Assembly: GCA_030141605.1 (NCBI GenBank) | Contig: JAQGDQ010002382.1 | Location: forward strand, 190,501 to 254,500 | Direction: 5' to 3' | Source of the DNA: Tubiluchus corallicola | Taxonomy: Eukaryota > Priapulida > Priapulimorpha > Priapulimorphida > Tubiluchidae | DNA: 64,000 nt | Shown: piece by piece, positions 12,670-25,945 of the stretch | Layout: every line of letters begins with the position of its first letter | Numbering within the stretch: position 1 is the first letter of the stretch | The notes under the pieces: generated by a model | Database searches by the model: none | Told to the model about the DNA's origin: nothing | The model's input: the letters and a program-made list of their open reading frames with translations, nothing else | Program-made: the position numbers and the translations under genes

Positions 12670-12814
12670 AAGAGAACTAAATACATCAAAAACAATGGTG
12701 ATTATGGTCAGACTGCTCACTCGTGAGAGTACTGTTATTTGGTGTTTCCGTGTGGTTGCACAACAATTTTCTTACTAAAATTTTGAAACGTATGTATAGT
12801 AGCGTCAGCTTATA

Positions 12815-13257
12815 GTAGGGGGTGAGCATTCTCTATCAGAAAGCAAAGAAGGAGTTTACAATTCCCCACGAAATTTTAAGTACTGTAACCCTAGACCTAA
12901 CATTGTGTGTGGGGAATTGTAAACTTTAGCCCAAGTGCGAATTCGAATCGAATCAAATTTTTGACTTTCGAAATCGCTCAAACCGAGTTTCAAAATTTCA
13001 AATCCAAATCGAACTCGAAAAAATAGTCTCGCAAAGATCACGCATATTGCTTAATTTTGTACCAAAGCAAAAAAATACTAACAATTTGGGTAAAAATCGT
13101 GCACTGAAATAGCAGCTAAATAATGGAGTTTGCATAACGTTTGAAACGGTTTAATCTTAAGGAACTTTTGTAGTAAAGTGCTGAATTACTCAAATCCAAA
13201 ATTTTAAGTTCGAATAGAATTTGAATTAAAAAACTCGTTCGAACTGAATTCACCCCA
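12815..13257. mobile_element. Small hAT-like element with 8-bp target duplication
   Basis: Flanked by AGCTTATA (12,807-12,814) and AGCTTACA (13,258-13,265), an 8-bp duplication with one mismatch. The ends are GTAGGGGGTGAGCATTC and, reverse-complemented, TGGGGTGAATTCAG. An internal perfect 17-bp inverted repeat (12,853-12,869 with 12,909-12,925) forms a hairpin with a 39-nt loop. No transposase. An 8-bp duplication fits hAT; the superfamily is inferred. Confidence 0.5.
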
Positions 13258-13740
13258 AGCTTACAGCGGAAAGCACAGAGTGCTGATTACTGTACGACTG
13301 GAATTCAGGTTCACATTTACATTTCGTTGTAATAACTATCACATCTGCAACATTTATATTCACTGGCGAACTCTACACGATCACCTCTATTCATCATGTT
13401 GGTAAACTCTTTACCAATAAGTGGTTTCAGTCAATCGCTCATTAAAACAATTCACATTCAGAATACACACCGTCTCCATTGATTGAGCCACACGAATGCT
13501 TTTTCTAGTCACAAATTTGTAACCAAATTTGCCTTGCGAAGAACTGTGGAATGAAAGATGATTCGTTTTGGAAATTTTGTCCATAAATGAAATACACGGA
13601 AACGGAAGTATGACCGTGTATTTTCACCGTCATTGTTATTCTACGGCGATGGCACACTAGGTGACAGCGTCCGACACCGGACATCAAGTTTTGGATTAAA
13701 CGGAAGTGCCAATCGTCCCCCATTATAGATGACTTGATGG

Positions 13741-14020
13741 ATAAGGCAACCCAGTAAATGACTGACTGACAAACTGACTGACTTCTTTAGCTAGGAACTA
13801 CATGTGTTGCTGAGGGCTGTTCATTCTTTATTTGGTCGACTGCGTAGTTAACAACTGAATGACGGACTGGTTGACTGGCTGAGTGAGTGAGTGAGTGACT
13901 GACTGACTGACTGACTGACTGACTAACTGATTAACTGGCTAGCTAGCTGCTGACTGATTGACTAGCTGACTGACTGACTGACCGACTAACCGACCGACCG
14001 ACCGACCGACAGACTGACGC
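13741..14020. repeat. (GACT)n / (GACC)n tetranucleotide array
   Basis: Two stretches of GACT units separated by ~80 bp of ordinary sequence; the second grades into GACC units before gcgtgaaaag. Confidence 0.9.
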
Positions 14021-14459
14021 GTGAAAAGAAACAAGAATTTATTCTAGCTTATAGAATGTTTATCATCAAGAATGTTCGATTTCTTCATTGACAGATATCT
14101 TCTTATTTTGCTTAGGAATTTTCTGACTCTGCCAGTCTTTTTATTATCTAAAACGAATTACATTACTTTTTGCGCGATCCAATTTGCACTGAACTACTTT
14201 GCTAAAATATTTACGATATAGAAATATTTTAATCGCAATATAAACTGGAGAGGGAGAATATTTAAACGGTAGAGGACAATATCTTGACTGAGACAAACGT
14301 AAACGGCACGCGTCAAAACTTGTTACAAATTTGCAAGCATTAGATGACAAAATTGACAAACTGAAATTTATCTGTTATATAACCAGTAGCTACAAGGGTG
14401 TCCTTGAAAATGGAAAAACAACAAGTTATACATGGAAGAATTCAATGCTTCAATGTAAT

Positions 14460-14757
<298 letters not shown>

Positions 14758-15316
14758 CTATAATTTCATGCGTTGCAGGTAGAAATTACATTAAAAACAT
14801 TTTGAACGATCGCTTTTTATTTGTTTCTTCAAAATCTCGACTTTCATACTAAGTCTTCACAGGTGACAAACAAATTAGCTCAATGCAAGAGACGTTGTTT
14901 TTCTTATATTAGTTTCTAGCAAATGTCTTAGCACAGAAAGTTCTTCGCTGGTACATGCATTTCGCCATTTGCTAGTTAGATGGACGGAAGCCAATAGCGT
15001 CTGCATCTGTGAACACGTTGCAGAAAAAATACAGGCGCCGTATCTCCCGTTTTTAAATTTATAATTTCCCGAGTTTTTTGTGTATTACACCGAATGTTGC
15101 ACTGTACTTCAAGTTTCGCTTTTGCAAACATGTGCAACACGCTCATGGAATGTTTGTGCTGTTGAAAATTATGTTCAATCATGAAATCATCACTAGCTGG
15201 GCTTGCCAGTCGTTAATTAACTTTTTAACCTATTATTTAATTGCCAGAAATACTTTTGCGTAATTATAGGTGCTAAAGCATATATTTACTGCACTTCAAA
15301 AAGTGAGGTAGACTGC

Positions 15317-15340
15317 GAAAAATAATCCTGTTTTCCTTGA
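15317..15340 (-). mobile_element. Solo left end of the TTAA MITE (fragment)
   Basis: On the minus strand this reads AAGGAAAACAGGATTATTTTTC, nearly the same as the left terminus of the MITE copies at 11,411 and 41,868. The rest of the element is missing. Short match, hence low confidence. Confidence 0.35.
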
Positions 15341-15836
15341 CAGAGCGCATTTATTAATTGATTGCAACTTGCAAGCTTTACTTAGCCCTGTCCTGAAAGC
15401 TTCAAATAAACATTTCTTCTCTCATTCAAGCTGATTTCTGTCAATAGCACTACGAATTACATCCTACTGGATTCAATTTAGCAAAGTTTAATGCCATCTG
15501 TTTCTACTTCGCACTGTAATTATGCTGTAAACAGGATTTACTATTGGATTTTACAGTGGACTGTAATGCCTCCTCTAACCATTCCAAACCGAGCATGTTG
15601 ATTCACGTGCACATGTACCCCTCCTTCACAAATCCTACTATACATAAAAATTCGTTGGATTTGTGTTTTCGTTTGGTAAGATTAGAAAAGTTAAAGGGAA
15701 AAATTTGAAACCGTTTTTAGCAAAATTTCTTCATTGTACTGATAAAAATATTCTAGTGGCTTCTTACTAAAACATAAGACCTGGAGCAAGAGATTTATTA
15801 CAAACAGGAAAAAAATAGCCACTCAAATGCCATTTA

Positions 15837-15937
15837 TAGGTAGGTAGGTAGGCAGGCAGGCAGGCAGGTAGGTAGGTAGCTAGGTGGGAGATAGGCAGGC
15901 AGGCAGGCAGGTAGGTAGGCAGGTAGGTAGGTAGGCA
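15837..15937. repeat. (TAGG)n/(CAGG)n tetranucleotide array
   Basis: About 100 bp of TAGG and CAGG units, complementary in composition to the large CCTA/CCTG array at 29,460-30,570. Confidence 0.9.
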
Positions 15938-15981
15938 TATTCTGCGTAAAAAGACTTTTTTACATGAAGTTTTTGCTTCAC

Positions 15982-16142
15982 CTTTTGTTGATCATTTATT
16001 GCTGCTTCACCGACCACTTTATTTCTGCTTCCTCGGGCATTTTACTACTCCCTCATGGGCCACTTTTTTACTGCTTCATGGACCATTTTATTGCTGCCTC
16101 ATGGACCACTTTATTGCTGCATCAAGGACCACTTTGTTTCTG
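15982..16142. repeat. 23-bp minisatellite, seven copies
   Basis: Seven consecutive 23-mers fit the sequence without a gap; the typical unit is cctcatggaccactttattg plus ctg. Divergence is highest in the first and third units. The ORF across it (15,964-16,200, with repeated DHFIAAS-like blocks) is a by-product of the array. Confidence 0.9.
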
Positions 16143-19100
16143 CGTCATAGTGTCTTTGCCTAACCACGTGTCGGCTGAAATTCGTTTGTTCTTGTCCTGA
16201 CTGACCGCTCAATGTTTACTTTACTCCCACAGTAACTTTTAGTACCCAAATCAAATGTCAAATTCACGAACTGGAACAATTATCTCGATGGGCTTCTTAA
16301 AAAAACAATTTCTATAACAGCTAGGACAGGGATCAATTGAGAAGTTAATGTGTGCTTAGCGACCGAAATTAAATAACGCCGAGCCAGGGCAGGAAATGGA
16401 GGAGCGACCGCCAAAACTTTTTCTTTTACGTTTTATCTGCCATGCTACTCGTTGAGTGACAATATATATCTAGCCGAAGTTCCGAATTTGTGTAAGACAC
16501 TACCATCTGAAAGTCCAGCGAGGATTGTCCGCACTAAAGAGATGTCCCCAACAATCGACATAATAGGTGAGTTCTGCAGTTGATCGCTGGATTCATTCAT
16601 GCTGGATATCACCTAGCAGTAACTGAACTTCATAAAAAGAGGGTTAATTAATACTAACGGAAGTAAACTGAAAAATCATACAAAAGCGGCCATATCAATT
16701 ACCCCATTACTGAAACACATTTCAGCAAAGCGCTACTTTATTGGCATTGTGATCGGTTTCAGTGAAAGTGTTTCGGCATCAAACACAGTGCAATGCGTTG
16801 ACCTTGTTTACTCGGACAAATGTAATCAGTAAATGGAGTGTAAATTATTCTGCAGTATGTGGCGTTATATAGTCAACCGCCATAAAGTTAATGCACTGCA
16901 TATAAAGAAGCCAAGCAAACTGTATTGGAATGATACTGATACATAGTAAAAGCATGTTGTTCTAATCGTATGCAAACAGGGCATTACGATTTTCGTGACA
17001 CCGTTTACTTCGAAACGAAACGCGACTACGAAACGATTTCCGAACGTCTTTTCGTTCCCATCTCTTCAGTGAATCTAAGGAAACATTCTAAGAGATAAAA
17101 CGATATAAAATTAATGGCTGCTTATGCAGAATACATTGCCTTACCCATTTTTTCTAGATAATGAATGACAACTGGTGCTTGACACTTCAGCAATTCAACA
17201 ATTCATTAATTTTATGTCGGTTGTTCCTTTCAATTTATTCCTGGATTCACTGAAAAAAGGGAACGAAAACGGGATCTTCTGAAATGCAATAAGCTGTACA
17301 AAGAAAGTTATGATGCTCTGGTTGTATTGGATGAAAATATTGTTCAAATCGGGCAAACAAAGAAACAATTTATGTGTTACCTACAGTTTGTTGTAGATAA
17401 CTCTTGTACTATTGTATTTTACATAGCACGAGGCCTCGTGACATGCGTAGCAGATATCTAACTACTTTGTCCATCCCCGTAGATCAGTGTTTTTTGCCCC
17501 ATACATCTTTTTCACCATATGTTCTGTTATCATTCCTACTAGGTCTTTCCAAAATGGTCTAATTTCTTAGCGTATTACCCCCTGGAAACATTTTAATAAT
17601 ATGTCAGGATGTTGCACCTTTTACACCTTTTTAAGCTTACCTGATTCTGCACGTTGCAGATTTACTTGATTGGTTTTTATAACAGATTTTTACAAATACA
17701 GCAGTAATAGAAAAACTGAAATGAAGTCGTGTAAATTAACGCTTGAAATTCAACAGTACGCTGTCCTGTAGCACAATTTGTAAAATTCTAGTTTGCTGAT
17801 CAATATTCAAAACTCCCACCTGTTGAGAACCACTCCTGCAGATACAGAGTTGTGGATCATGCACATGCGCATGCGCCTGCAATAAGTCAATGGTACCCTC
17901 CTGAATTGTTCAAATAAACCAGAAGTCGGTGGATATAGAGGCCAAAGAGAAGGGCATAACAGCCTCGTTGGCTATTCCGAATTATAAGTCTTCACGCGTG
18001 GTGCTTTCAACTTGCAAACTTCTCCGTTTGGTCCGTTAAATACCCCCCCCCTTTATATCTTAATACATTTCTTGTAATAGCGAGGTTATTAGCCCGTAGT
18101 AGGCCCAGTTGGGAACTGCAAGACTAATCAACTCTTTGGATAAGAAATTGCCAGTATTTACCCTTCAATAGTAACTCCTACCATCTACCATTAATCAATT
18201 TCTCATTGATTAAAATGTTTCCCACATAAGAAAGTAAGCGCCATGAGACTAATCAAAATGACCTGAACTGAAAGTACACTTTCACGTTCACCCGGCACTA
18301 GACTATCTAGATACCAGACCACCATTGACCACTGAACAGCCTCCAGGTTCATCAACGTCTACTAAAAGTTGGATATTAATGATGAAGCCAAATAGCCTTG
18401 CATTTCGATGTAAAAAAGTCAAATGTAAATTTTGCTGCACGTTGTGATATTTCAGGAAAGTTCGCTTAAGCTTTAATTAAGGTAATGTTTAAGTAAATCT
18501 GAGCATTTCTTCAAACTGCAATTAAGATTGCGCCAACATGACATTCAGTTAACCGCCTTAACTGGTAAAATCCTAACTAAAGCAAGAGATTACTATAATT
18601 AAGATTTCCAATTGGAAAATGGTTTATAAAAGGAAATAAGACTTAATTTACCGTCAGACAAATTCTATGCAGGAAAATCTTCAGTGACTTACTAGACTAG
18701 AAGAAAATGTGCTTCTGTAAAGTTCTATGGGAGACATTTATGACATCTATTTCAGGGTTGTTAGATCTAAAAATCCATTTCTATTAGCTTCCTTTAAAAA
18801 TGCCAGTCTTTTTGGGTCTAGTGGAACTTTTTCAGATTCCGCAAAATCGAATTGATAAAAATAATGTTTTTATAATAATTATTAAGGCAAATCAGTTAAT
18901 GTTTGTGTGGCGGTTATTGCGTGAAGTGAAAGTAACAGAAATGGATCCTCCCAGTCATAGTCCTAACTACTCTGGAATGGATGTTATAATCGTTTCTCGA
19001 TGTTAATTTTCTGTGAATTTCATTTAGCTTATATGTTTGTGCAAAAAACTTAATGGCCATTTTGTTTTTTCTTTGCAACCGAAAGGCCTGTGGTTCGAAT

Positions 19101-19425
19101 CCAGACTGCATCCGACTTTTTCACATTTGCTGTCGGATAGATTGGTTTGAAAAATTCAATAATTATTTGTTTATTCATCAATAATCTGTTAGCATTAAGC
19201 GACCTCGGAATTCTGCTCCTATCGAACCTAAGTAGATATGGACGTAAAGATAAACGTGTGGGCGGAACATAATTTCGACAGGCAGACAGACAAGCGGGCA
19301 GGCAAACAGATAAATAAATAGATAGCCTAACAGACGAAGTAGTTAAAACGAATTAGTTACATGTAATTAAGTAATTAGTAACGAGGTCTATATGATCATT
19401 GCAACCTGCATCTTTATGATTTATA
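16143..19425. other. No gene seen; one inverted pair of transposon-like ends
   Basis: 3.3 kb without a supportable gene. At 17,049-17,075 (minus) and 17,244-17,269 (plus) the same phrase GATTCACTGAA..GGGAACGAAAA occurs in opposite orientation, about 170 bp apart. This suggests two facing transposon termini or a small palindromic insertion. A C9 run lies near 18,043. Confidence 0.4.
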
Positions 19426-19834
19426 TTTAGTAATCGAATGTGGAAACTTTTCCAAGTCTATAATTCTGAATGCTGCAAGAAGAAATTATTGAAGTCTCGT
19501 AATCTAATCTATCTCTACACTTTAACAAGTTTAAAAATTACGACGAAAGAGTTAAGATCGGTTTAGTAATCGAATGTGGAAATTTTTCCAAGTCTATAAT
19601 TCTGAATGCTGTAAGAAGAAATTATTGAAGTCTCGTAACCTAATCTATCTCTACACTTTAACAAGTTTAAAAATTACGACGAAAGAGTTAAGATCGGTTT
19701 AGTAATCGAATGTGGAAACTTTTCCAAGTCTATAATTCTGAATGCTGTAAGAAGAAATTATTGAAGTCTCGTAACCTAATCTATCTCTACACTTTAACAA
19801 GTTTAAAAATTACTACGAAAGAGTTAAGATCGGT
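19426..19834. repeat. 136-bp satellite, three tandem copies
   Basis: tttagtaatcgaatgtggaa starts at 19,426, 19,562 and 19,698, an exact 136-bp period. The third copy ends at gatcggt near 19,834. Copies differ at only a few positions (gcaagaag/gtaagaag, cgtaatct/cgtaacct), so the duplication is recent or homogenised. Confidence 0.95.
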
Positions 19835-21560
19835 ACCAATGCGCAAGCTAATAATTCGTAAGCAAACTGTTAATGCGTCGACTTCATGAATTCTTAACTT
19901 ATTTCATGTTTTCCCTATAATCATCGTCATTTACGTCCAGCTTATATACAAATTTAATGTACATTTATTCTCTTGGGAAATTTGGGTTACTTGCACCTAT
20001 AATACCCGATAACATTTGGGTTCTTCACAGCTATCATTACAGAGTCTTCGTAAATACTGTATGAAAAATTAACGAAGATTACGCTGTCTCTATTTCGTGT
20101 AATTATTTCGTTAAACACCTCTAAGGCTATAACGCCGCATAAGAATATTAAGTGACATCTTCAGTCATTTCTAAATTACCAAAACTTTAGCAGTAAATTA
20201 GAATAGAGTCGGAATTTGTTTAAAATTAACATAAATTGCATTTACTTGAATTTAATTACGTTATATTTCATTCCGTTCGTTACGTTACGTTCCGTGTTGT
20301 CATATCACGTACACACGCTACATTATGTAGCATTACCGGTACAGCAAAGCATTTTTTTAGAATTTTGACGGCAAACTTGCCTACTGCTGACTGTGCACGT
20401 TTGTGTGTAACTGCACAGATCTAAATCTCATCAGAGCTTTGAGCTAACTGCATGTGCAAGAACAACATGATGCAGCAACATAACATTAAATTCTGTTCTA
20501 TTCGTCACTTTCGTTGTGTACAATATGATACAATCTCTATTAATAATAACTGTGCGATAATTACTTTTTCGCGTGATAAATGAATTTTTTGTTGGACGTG
20601 CTGAATCTCTCGTCTAAGAATTCCTCTTTATTTTGTTTCGTTGTTTCCATGGTGTGTCCACACTATTCAGGGTACAGGGCGTAATCTCTTCTGCGAGATA
20701 TGATCGTCTCCAAAGCGCATCCGTCTTCTAAGCGTTCTGATGGATAACATTTTTTACTTTCTTTTACTCTTTCTCGTGTAGTTTTGTTTCCATTCCTCTT
20801 CTTTTTGTTGAGTCCATAGCCACAATGTACATTTGTTCAAATAACCCATTAGCACTTTTGCATCATTTGACTAAATAATTTCTTGTAGTGGCATAGTTCA
20901 CTTTGTCGTAACATATTCAAGCATATTCTCAGTAGTATCATCTTCATTTTTATACACTGGACTCTCGTCTTCTTTGAACTGACTGTTCTAATACTTCTTG
21001 AGTAGCAACATATTTAATTTAATTTTTATCAACACCCCTTCTAGTGCTATTCCTAGACAGCTTATGATAGCTGATTACGTAATTAACAGCAGAGCTGTGG
21101 CAATACGATATTAATAACAGTAACTCCATACAATTTTTTATTTTGCCAAGTTTATAAGGTACAAATTTTAAATACCTTGACTTTGTTTTAACCCCTCCTG
21201 TCCTAACCAGATCTTTCACCTATAGTGTCGTATTAGTCATCGCCTCTATATTGTGTAATAGGCTTGTAAATAGCGCCAATAAAAGCAATATTCCGAAGAA
21301 CATCAGTCCCTAATTATTGTATTGCGTTACTAATATTACATACGTTATTGTCAACTGCTGTGCAGTTAATTATGCAGTAAACCATAGTGGCATGGTTATA
21401 TACAGTCTATAGATACAATATAAGTGCACAGTATATGTTTTTACAACGACCTCTATGGCGATAACCACAAAAGCGGTAACAGTATCAACAAGAATACTGA
21501 AGGTGACAAATATAGCGACAACGGAAACTACAAGGACAAGAGCAACAAAACCAATAACAT
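19835..21560. other. No gene seen
   Basis: 1.7 kb of AT-rich sequence with no supportable gene, RNA or repeat. Confidence 0.45.
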
Positions 21561-21753
21561 AAACCGTTGCACAACAACAACAACAACAACGACGACAACA
21601 ACAACAACAACAGCAAAAGCAATAGCGGCAACAGCAACGGCAACAACAGCAGCAGCAGTAGCAACAACGATGACGACGACAACAACAACAACATGGTTGC
21701 ACTAGGAGCACCAAAGACAATGATTGTGATGACAGCAATAGCAACAACAGCTA

Positions 21754-21785
<32 letters not shown>

Positions 21786-21795
21786 ACAACAAAAC
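21561..21795. repeat. (CAA/CAG/CGA)n trinucleotide array
   Basis: Compound trinucleotide array, interrupted around 21,695-21,735. The Asn-, Thr-, Leu- and Cys-rich ORFs on both strands come from the triplet unit. Arrays of the same type end two SINE copies at 25,621 and 27,330, so this one may mark the tail of a third, decayed copy. Confidence 0.85.
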
Positions 21796-22548
21796 GGCTG
21801 CAGCAGGAGTAGAAGAAAAAAGAAAAAGAAAAATTAATACCGCCATGGATTGTTGACGCTTTAAAAATAGGCAGCTTTACCATCACCAACATGAAGACAG
21901 CGAGGATGTTTATAATAGATCCTGGTGTTTATTTGACTCCACCTAATTTGTCTGAAGTTAATGGCTCTAATGCAATTGACACCAAGCGTAAATGAGGGGA
22001 GTGCACTGAAAGTGTGTGTGCTCGTTTAGAAATGGCTTGCATTGTGGTTTGAATGAAAAACAAAAGCAAGAAATGAAGCAAATAAAACGCTTTTTGCAAA
22101 CAAGGAAAATGCGTTACAAGGTTTTCTGAGAAACATGTATTGTGTTTTAAAACATAGTACATAGATAAATAGTTAAACCACAGCCCAAGTTTGGAACACT
22201 TGCTTAAACATGCATAATGCGCGTTTGGCAAACTTTGTGAACAAATGCAGCTTGTAACTCTAGTGACGCATCTGCTAAAATTATTACTGAACTAGAAAAA
22301 GAGCGAGACCACTTTTAATGATTGCCTAATGCAGTCATCTCATTAGGTGCCAAAGGTTTCGTTTAGTACTGACCGTCTCTCGGCTTGTGTGATAGCTTGT
22401 GTTATACTACAACGAACTCTTCTTCAAATAAACAAAACCTAACTAAGCCCTGGAGTCACCCAATGGTGTCCAGTTTTAGTGGAAGTATTGGATAACGGCG
22501 CCAAAGCCATTTGCTGGAATCTTTGAACTTGTAGTAAACTTAGCCGTA

Positions 22549-22752
22549 ACAAATGATACTGAAGCTTGGCACATATATACTTCGGACTACGTAAAAAATG
22601 TTGCATGTTGCCAAAAAACTGTTGTAATTGACGGTACAGATAGCCCTGAGTACAGATAGTACAAATGATACTGAAGCTTGGCACATTTGTACATCGGACT
22701 ACGTAAAAAATGTAGCATGTTGCCAAAAAACTGTTGTAATTGACGGTACAGA
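22549..22752. repeat. 112-bp tandem duplication
   Basis: acaaatgatactgaagcttg begins at 22,549 and again at 22,661. The 112-bp unit is repeated nearly twice, with few substitutions (atatatacttc/atttgtacatc). Confidence 0.9.
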
Positions 22753-22753
22753 T

Positions 22754-23980
22754 TGTTCAATACAAAAACAGAATTATAACTTTCACTGATTAGTTAAAAT
22801 GATCAGAGGTTTCATGTGACCAGCCATATCGAAAATATAGTTCCCAACAAAATAAAATTTACTGTGTTGATGTAAATAGTCCACAAAGTTGCTCTTCGTG
22901 AATTCAAAATACTTTGATAGTAAACCGACGCCTCTGAAGCTCCTTCCCAGGGGATTTCCTTTTATAATGAGGTTCTGTTTCCATATTAAGACCGCCTCTA
23001 CCTGCCATTACGGGAAGGACAGTGCGATGAAATATGTTAGGTGGCGCAAAAAACGTGCCGATACTTTGATCACGGAATCGCTTGAAAGTTACCACACAGA
23101 TGGTACAGACGTTTGTGTGATAATATCAGAAATTTTTGGTCATTCATATAATTATAATTTTTCCAAAGATACAAAAGTCTGAAAACAGGAAGTCAAAAAA
23201 GTAAATACCGGAAAAAATTGTGTTACTGTTGTTAAACTTACCGACAATGCTCTACGTGTCCACCATTTAGCTGCAAACTAAACGAAGGCGTTCCTTCCGA
23301 CAGCTGACACAATTTCTACCTTCTTTAATTAAGGGGTACTTGATCCCACCTGCTCAACAATTTTTGCTCTTAGTTTCTCTGAATCAAACGGCTCTGTATG
23401 ACCGTCGCATACGCTGGAAATTCAAGATACTTTAGTTTAGTTCAGGATTAAGTTTAATTTTTTTATTTGACAGCAAATCCTTATCAATATTTTACTATAG
23501 CCCAGGATGTAAAATGAGCTAACATTGTTCTGGCATTTAAATATTTGACGTACAAAAGATTTTCGGCCATGGCTTAAAACTATACACTTGCAACTCTCAC
23601 AACCAAAAGTCAATGCATTGTAGTACCAAGCTGTTAAACTTCATCTTTGTAGAGAACCTGCTTCTACTGTACTGTAGTTTAAATTTTGGTATTTTTCTGC
23701 GCCAGCAGATGAAAAAGACATTTGAAATTGTTCACTTGGCTGAAATTAAGGTTTTGGAAATTGAAGAGCTACTGTTGAAGAGAAGGATCAAGCCAAAGAA
23801 CTGGATAAGGATGTTGCTGAATATGACAATTAAAAGAATCAAATTTATCTATTGCTGCCTTCATTGATAACAACTGGGTTACCATCTGAGAATTTGCTGT
23901 TTGCAACAAACTGTAAACATTAATTACAAAGGGAAATGACAGGTCGGCAACTAGAAGTTTTTTACACATGGAGTTCATAC
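22754..23980. other. No gene seen
   Basis: 1.2 kb. Two ORFs of 84-97 codons (22,889 and 23,613, plus) show no recognisable domain and no clear splice partners. I cannot exclude a decayed element. Confidence 0.4.
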
Positions 23981-23982
23981 AT

Positions 23983-24259
<277 letters not shown>

Positions 24260-24600
24260 GATGGAGAGAGTAAGTGTTTACTGAATATTTGCTGTGCAAT
24301 TTAGTGAATAATTTATAGCATAACGAGTAGTATACCAGCAATTACAACGTCACTTAGCTTGGTTGGATCATTAATCTCCAATCTGCAACAACTATTATAT
24401 GCGAGATTATGCCAAGTAAACAGCAATCATAGGGCTATAAATGAAGACTGTGTGAACATAATGGTAAAACCAACGCACTCATCCAGAACATTTAGCTGAA
24501 TTGCTTGACCAAAAGTTCCTTTGGTTTAAATTGAAGTACTAAAATACCGATAAGAAACGGCAAAAGGAAAAAATCCATAGTAATTATTTAGGTAAGTTGA

Positions 24601-24690
24601 CTGCTGCTGCATGTGCAAACGATAACGACAACAATAACAACAAGAGCAGCAATAACAACAACAGCAGCAACAACAACATCAACAACCTTG
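24601..24690. repeat. (AAC/AGC)n trinucleotide array
   Basis: Short compound AAC/AGC/ATC array after tgactgctgctgcatg. Confidence 0.8.
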
Positions 24691-25620
24691 AAGTCAACAT
24701 TTAACACTATACGTAGATAACAATGATCATTCATCTTTACATTTGAATCTGACTTTCACTCAAATTACAGACTTGCAGTATAATTATTTTCCCATTGTGC
24801 TTCTGTGAGAATGACCTTTATTATGATTTTTAGTTCTACTACTGACAATTCTTTTAATCACTGCCATGCCTCAGGTGTCATGATTAAACGATGACTCGCT
24901 CGCTTTACCATACAATCAGGTCTGTCACAGAAACGTGATCTTTTACACAAGTGTGGTAATTTAAAATAATCAGTGCGTTCAGATGAAAGTATTAAACTTC
25001 AGGTGTAGGGTTGATGAAAGGAGAGTGAAACAAAGCGTTATAATATTGTGAACATCGTGTAGTAAATCGTACTGAATGCAGCTGATATTCTAGCTGCCGT
25101 TGGTGTTAAAAATTTAAACAGCATAATTAAAAATGGTGGCTGAATAAGGTCATGGGGCGTTAGTGGCAATGATGGTGTTGTTGGCGTTGATGTTTGTGTT
25201 AGTTGCGGTGCCACATGGCAGTGCATATTGATTATGAGAGTGATGATGATGACGACGACGACGACAATGATGATAACTTTAGGATGTTTCGGAACTTGCA
25301 GTGTGACTACAACCGACGAGTATTGACAACTGACTGCTTTATCGACGTTTGGTTAAGCGACGTATCGACTCTTCAGTTAGTTTTTTAAATTTTGCAAAAT
25401 ACGGTCGCGTCTCTGAATTCAAATGAGATCTGCATCAGAAGTGTCTGAGCTTCACAAAAATGATAATTTTATTTCTATGATTGTCTACAGCACACCCACA
25501 CACAGAGGAGCAAAAACTTTAATGGTTCCCAGTTTATTTCACTTACACGTGCCTAGAAGTATATACAGCTCAGTTGCTCATTGTCCCAATGGTTGACTAT
25601 ATTTTTAGCAGGAAACTGCA

Positions 25621-25867
25621 AACTGCAACAACAACAATAGCAACGGTAGTAACAACAAAAATAACAACAACAACGATAAAACAACAATAACGACAACAGC
25701 CGCAGCCCTTGCTATGAAACTAGCGTTTTTTTATAATTTGACAATAGTGCAAGTGTCAACGGGCAGAATCTATTTAATTTAGATGGTTGTGGCAAAAAGA
25801 GAGCCTGATTTATCACCAAGGTTACGCATCTAAGTTGAGGCACTAAATTGGCAGAGATATTTTAGAC
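25621..25867 (-). mobile_element. SINE copy, inverted, 5'-truncated, with triplet tail
   Basis: Positions 25,867-25,701 (minus) match 26,893-27,061 (plus) at roughly 85-90% by eye, for example TTTGACAATAGTGCAAGTGT and TTAATTTAGATGGTTGTGGC. Beyond 25,701 it continues into a GTT/GTC triplet tail (25,621-25,700), as the plus copy continues into its own triplet tail. The tRNA-like head present in the plus copy is absent here. Confidence 0.7.
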
Positions 25868-25945
25868 ATGTTCAAATGTGAATGCGAATTTTCTTCAATC
25901 TTTTTACTTTACTGTTTTAAACATTTCAATAATTATTCTTGTCGT

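Noticed and set aside
19025-19115. tRNA-like stretch with box B GGTTCGAATCC followed by a T-run
   Set aside because: Box B is strong (19,091-19,101), but I could not fold an acceptor stem or find a convincing box A, so it is at most a tRNA or SINE fragment.
21370-21892. Cys-, Leu- and Asn-rich ORFs of up to 135 codons
   Set aside because: Triplet microsatellite keeps several frames open on both strands.
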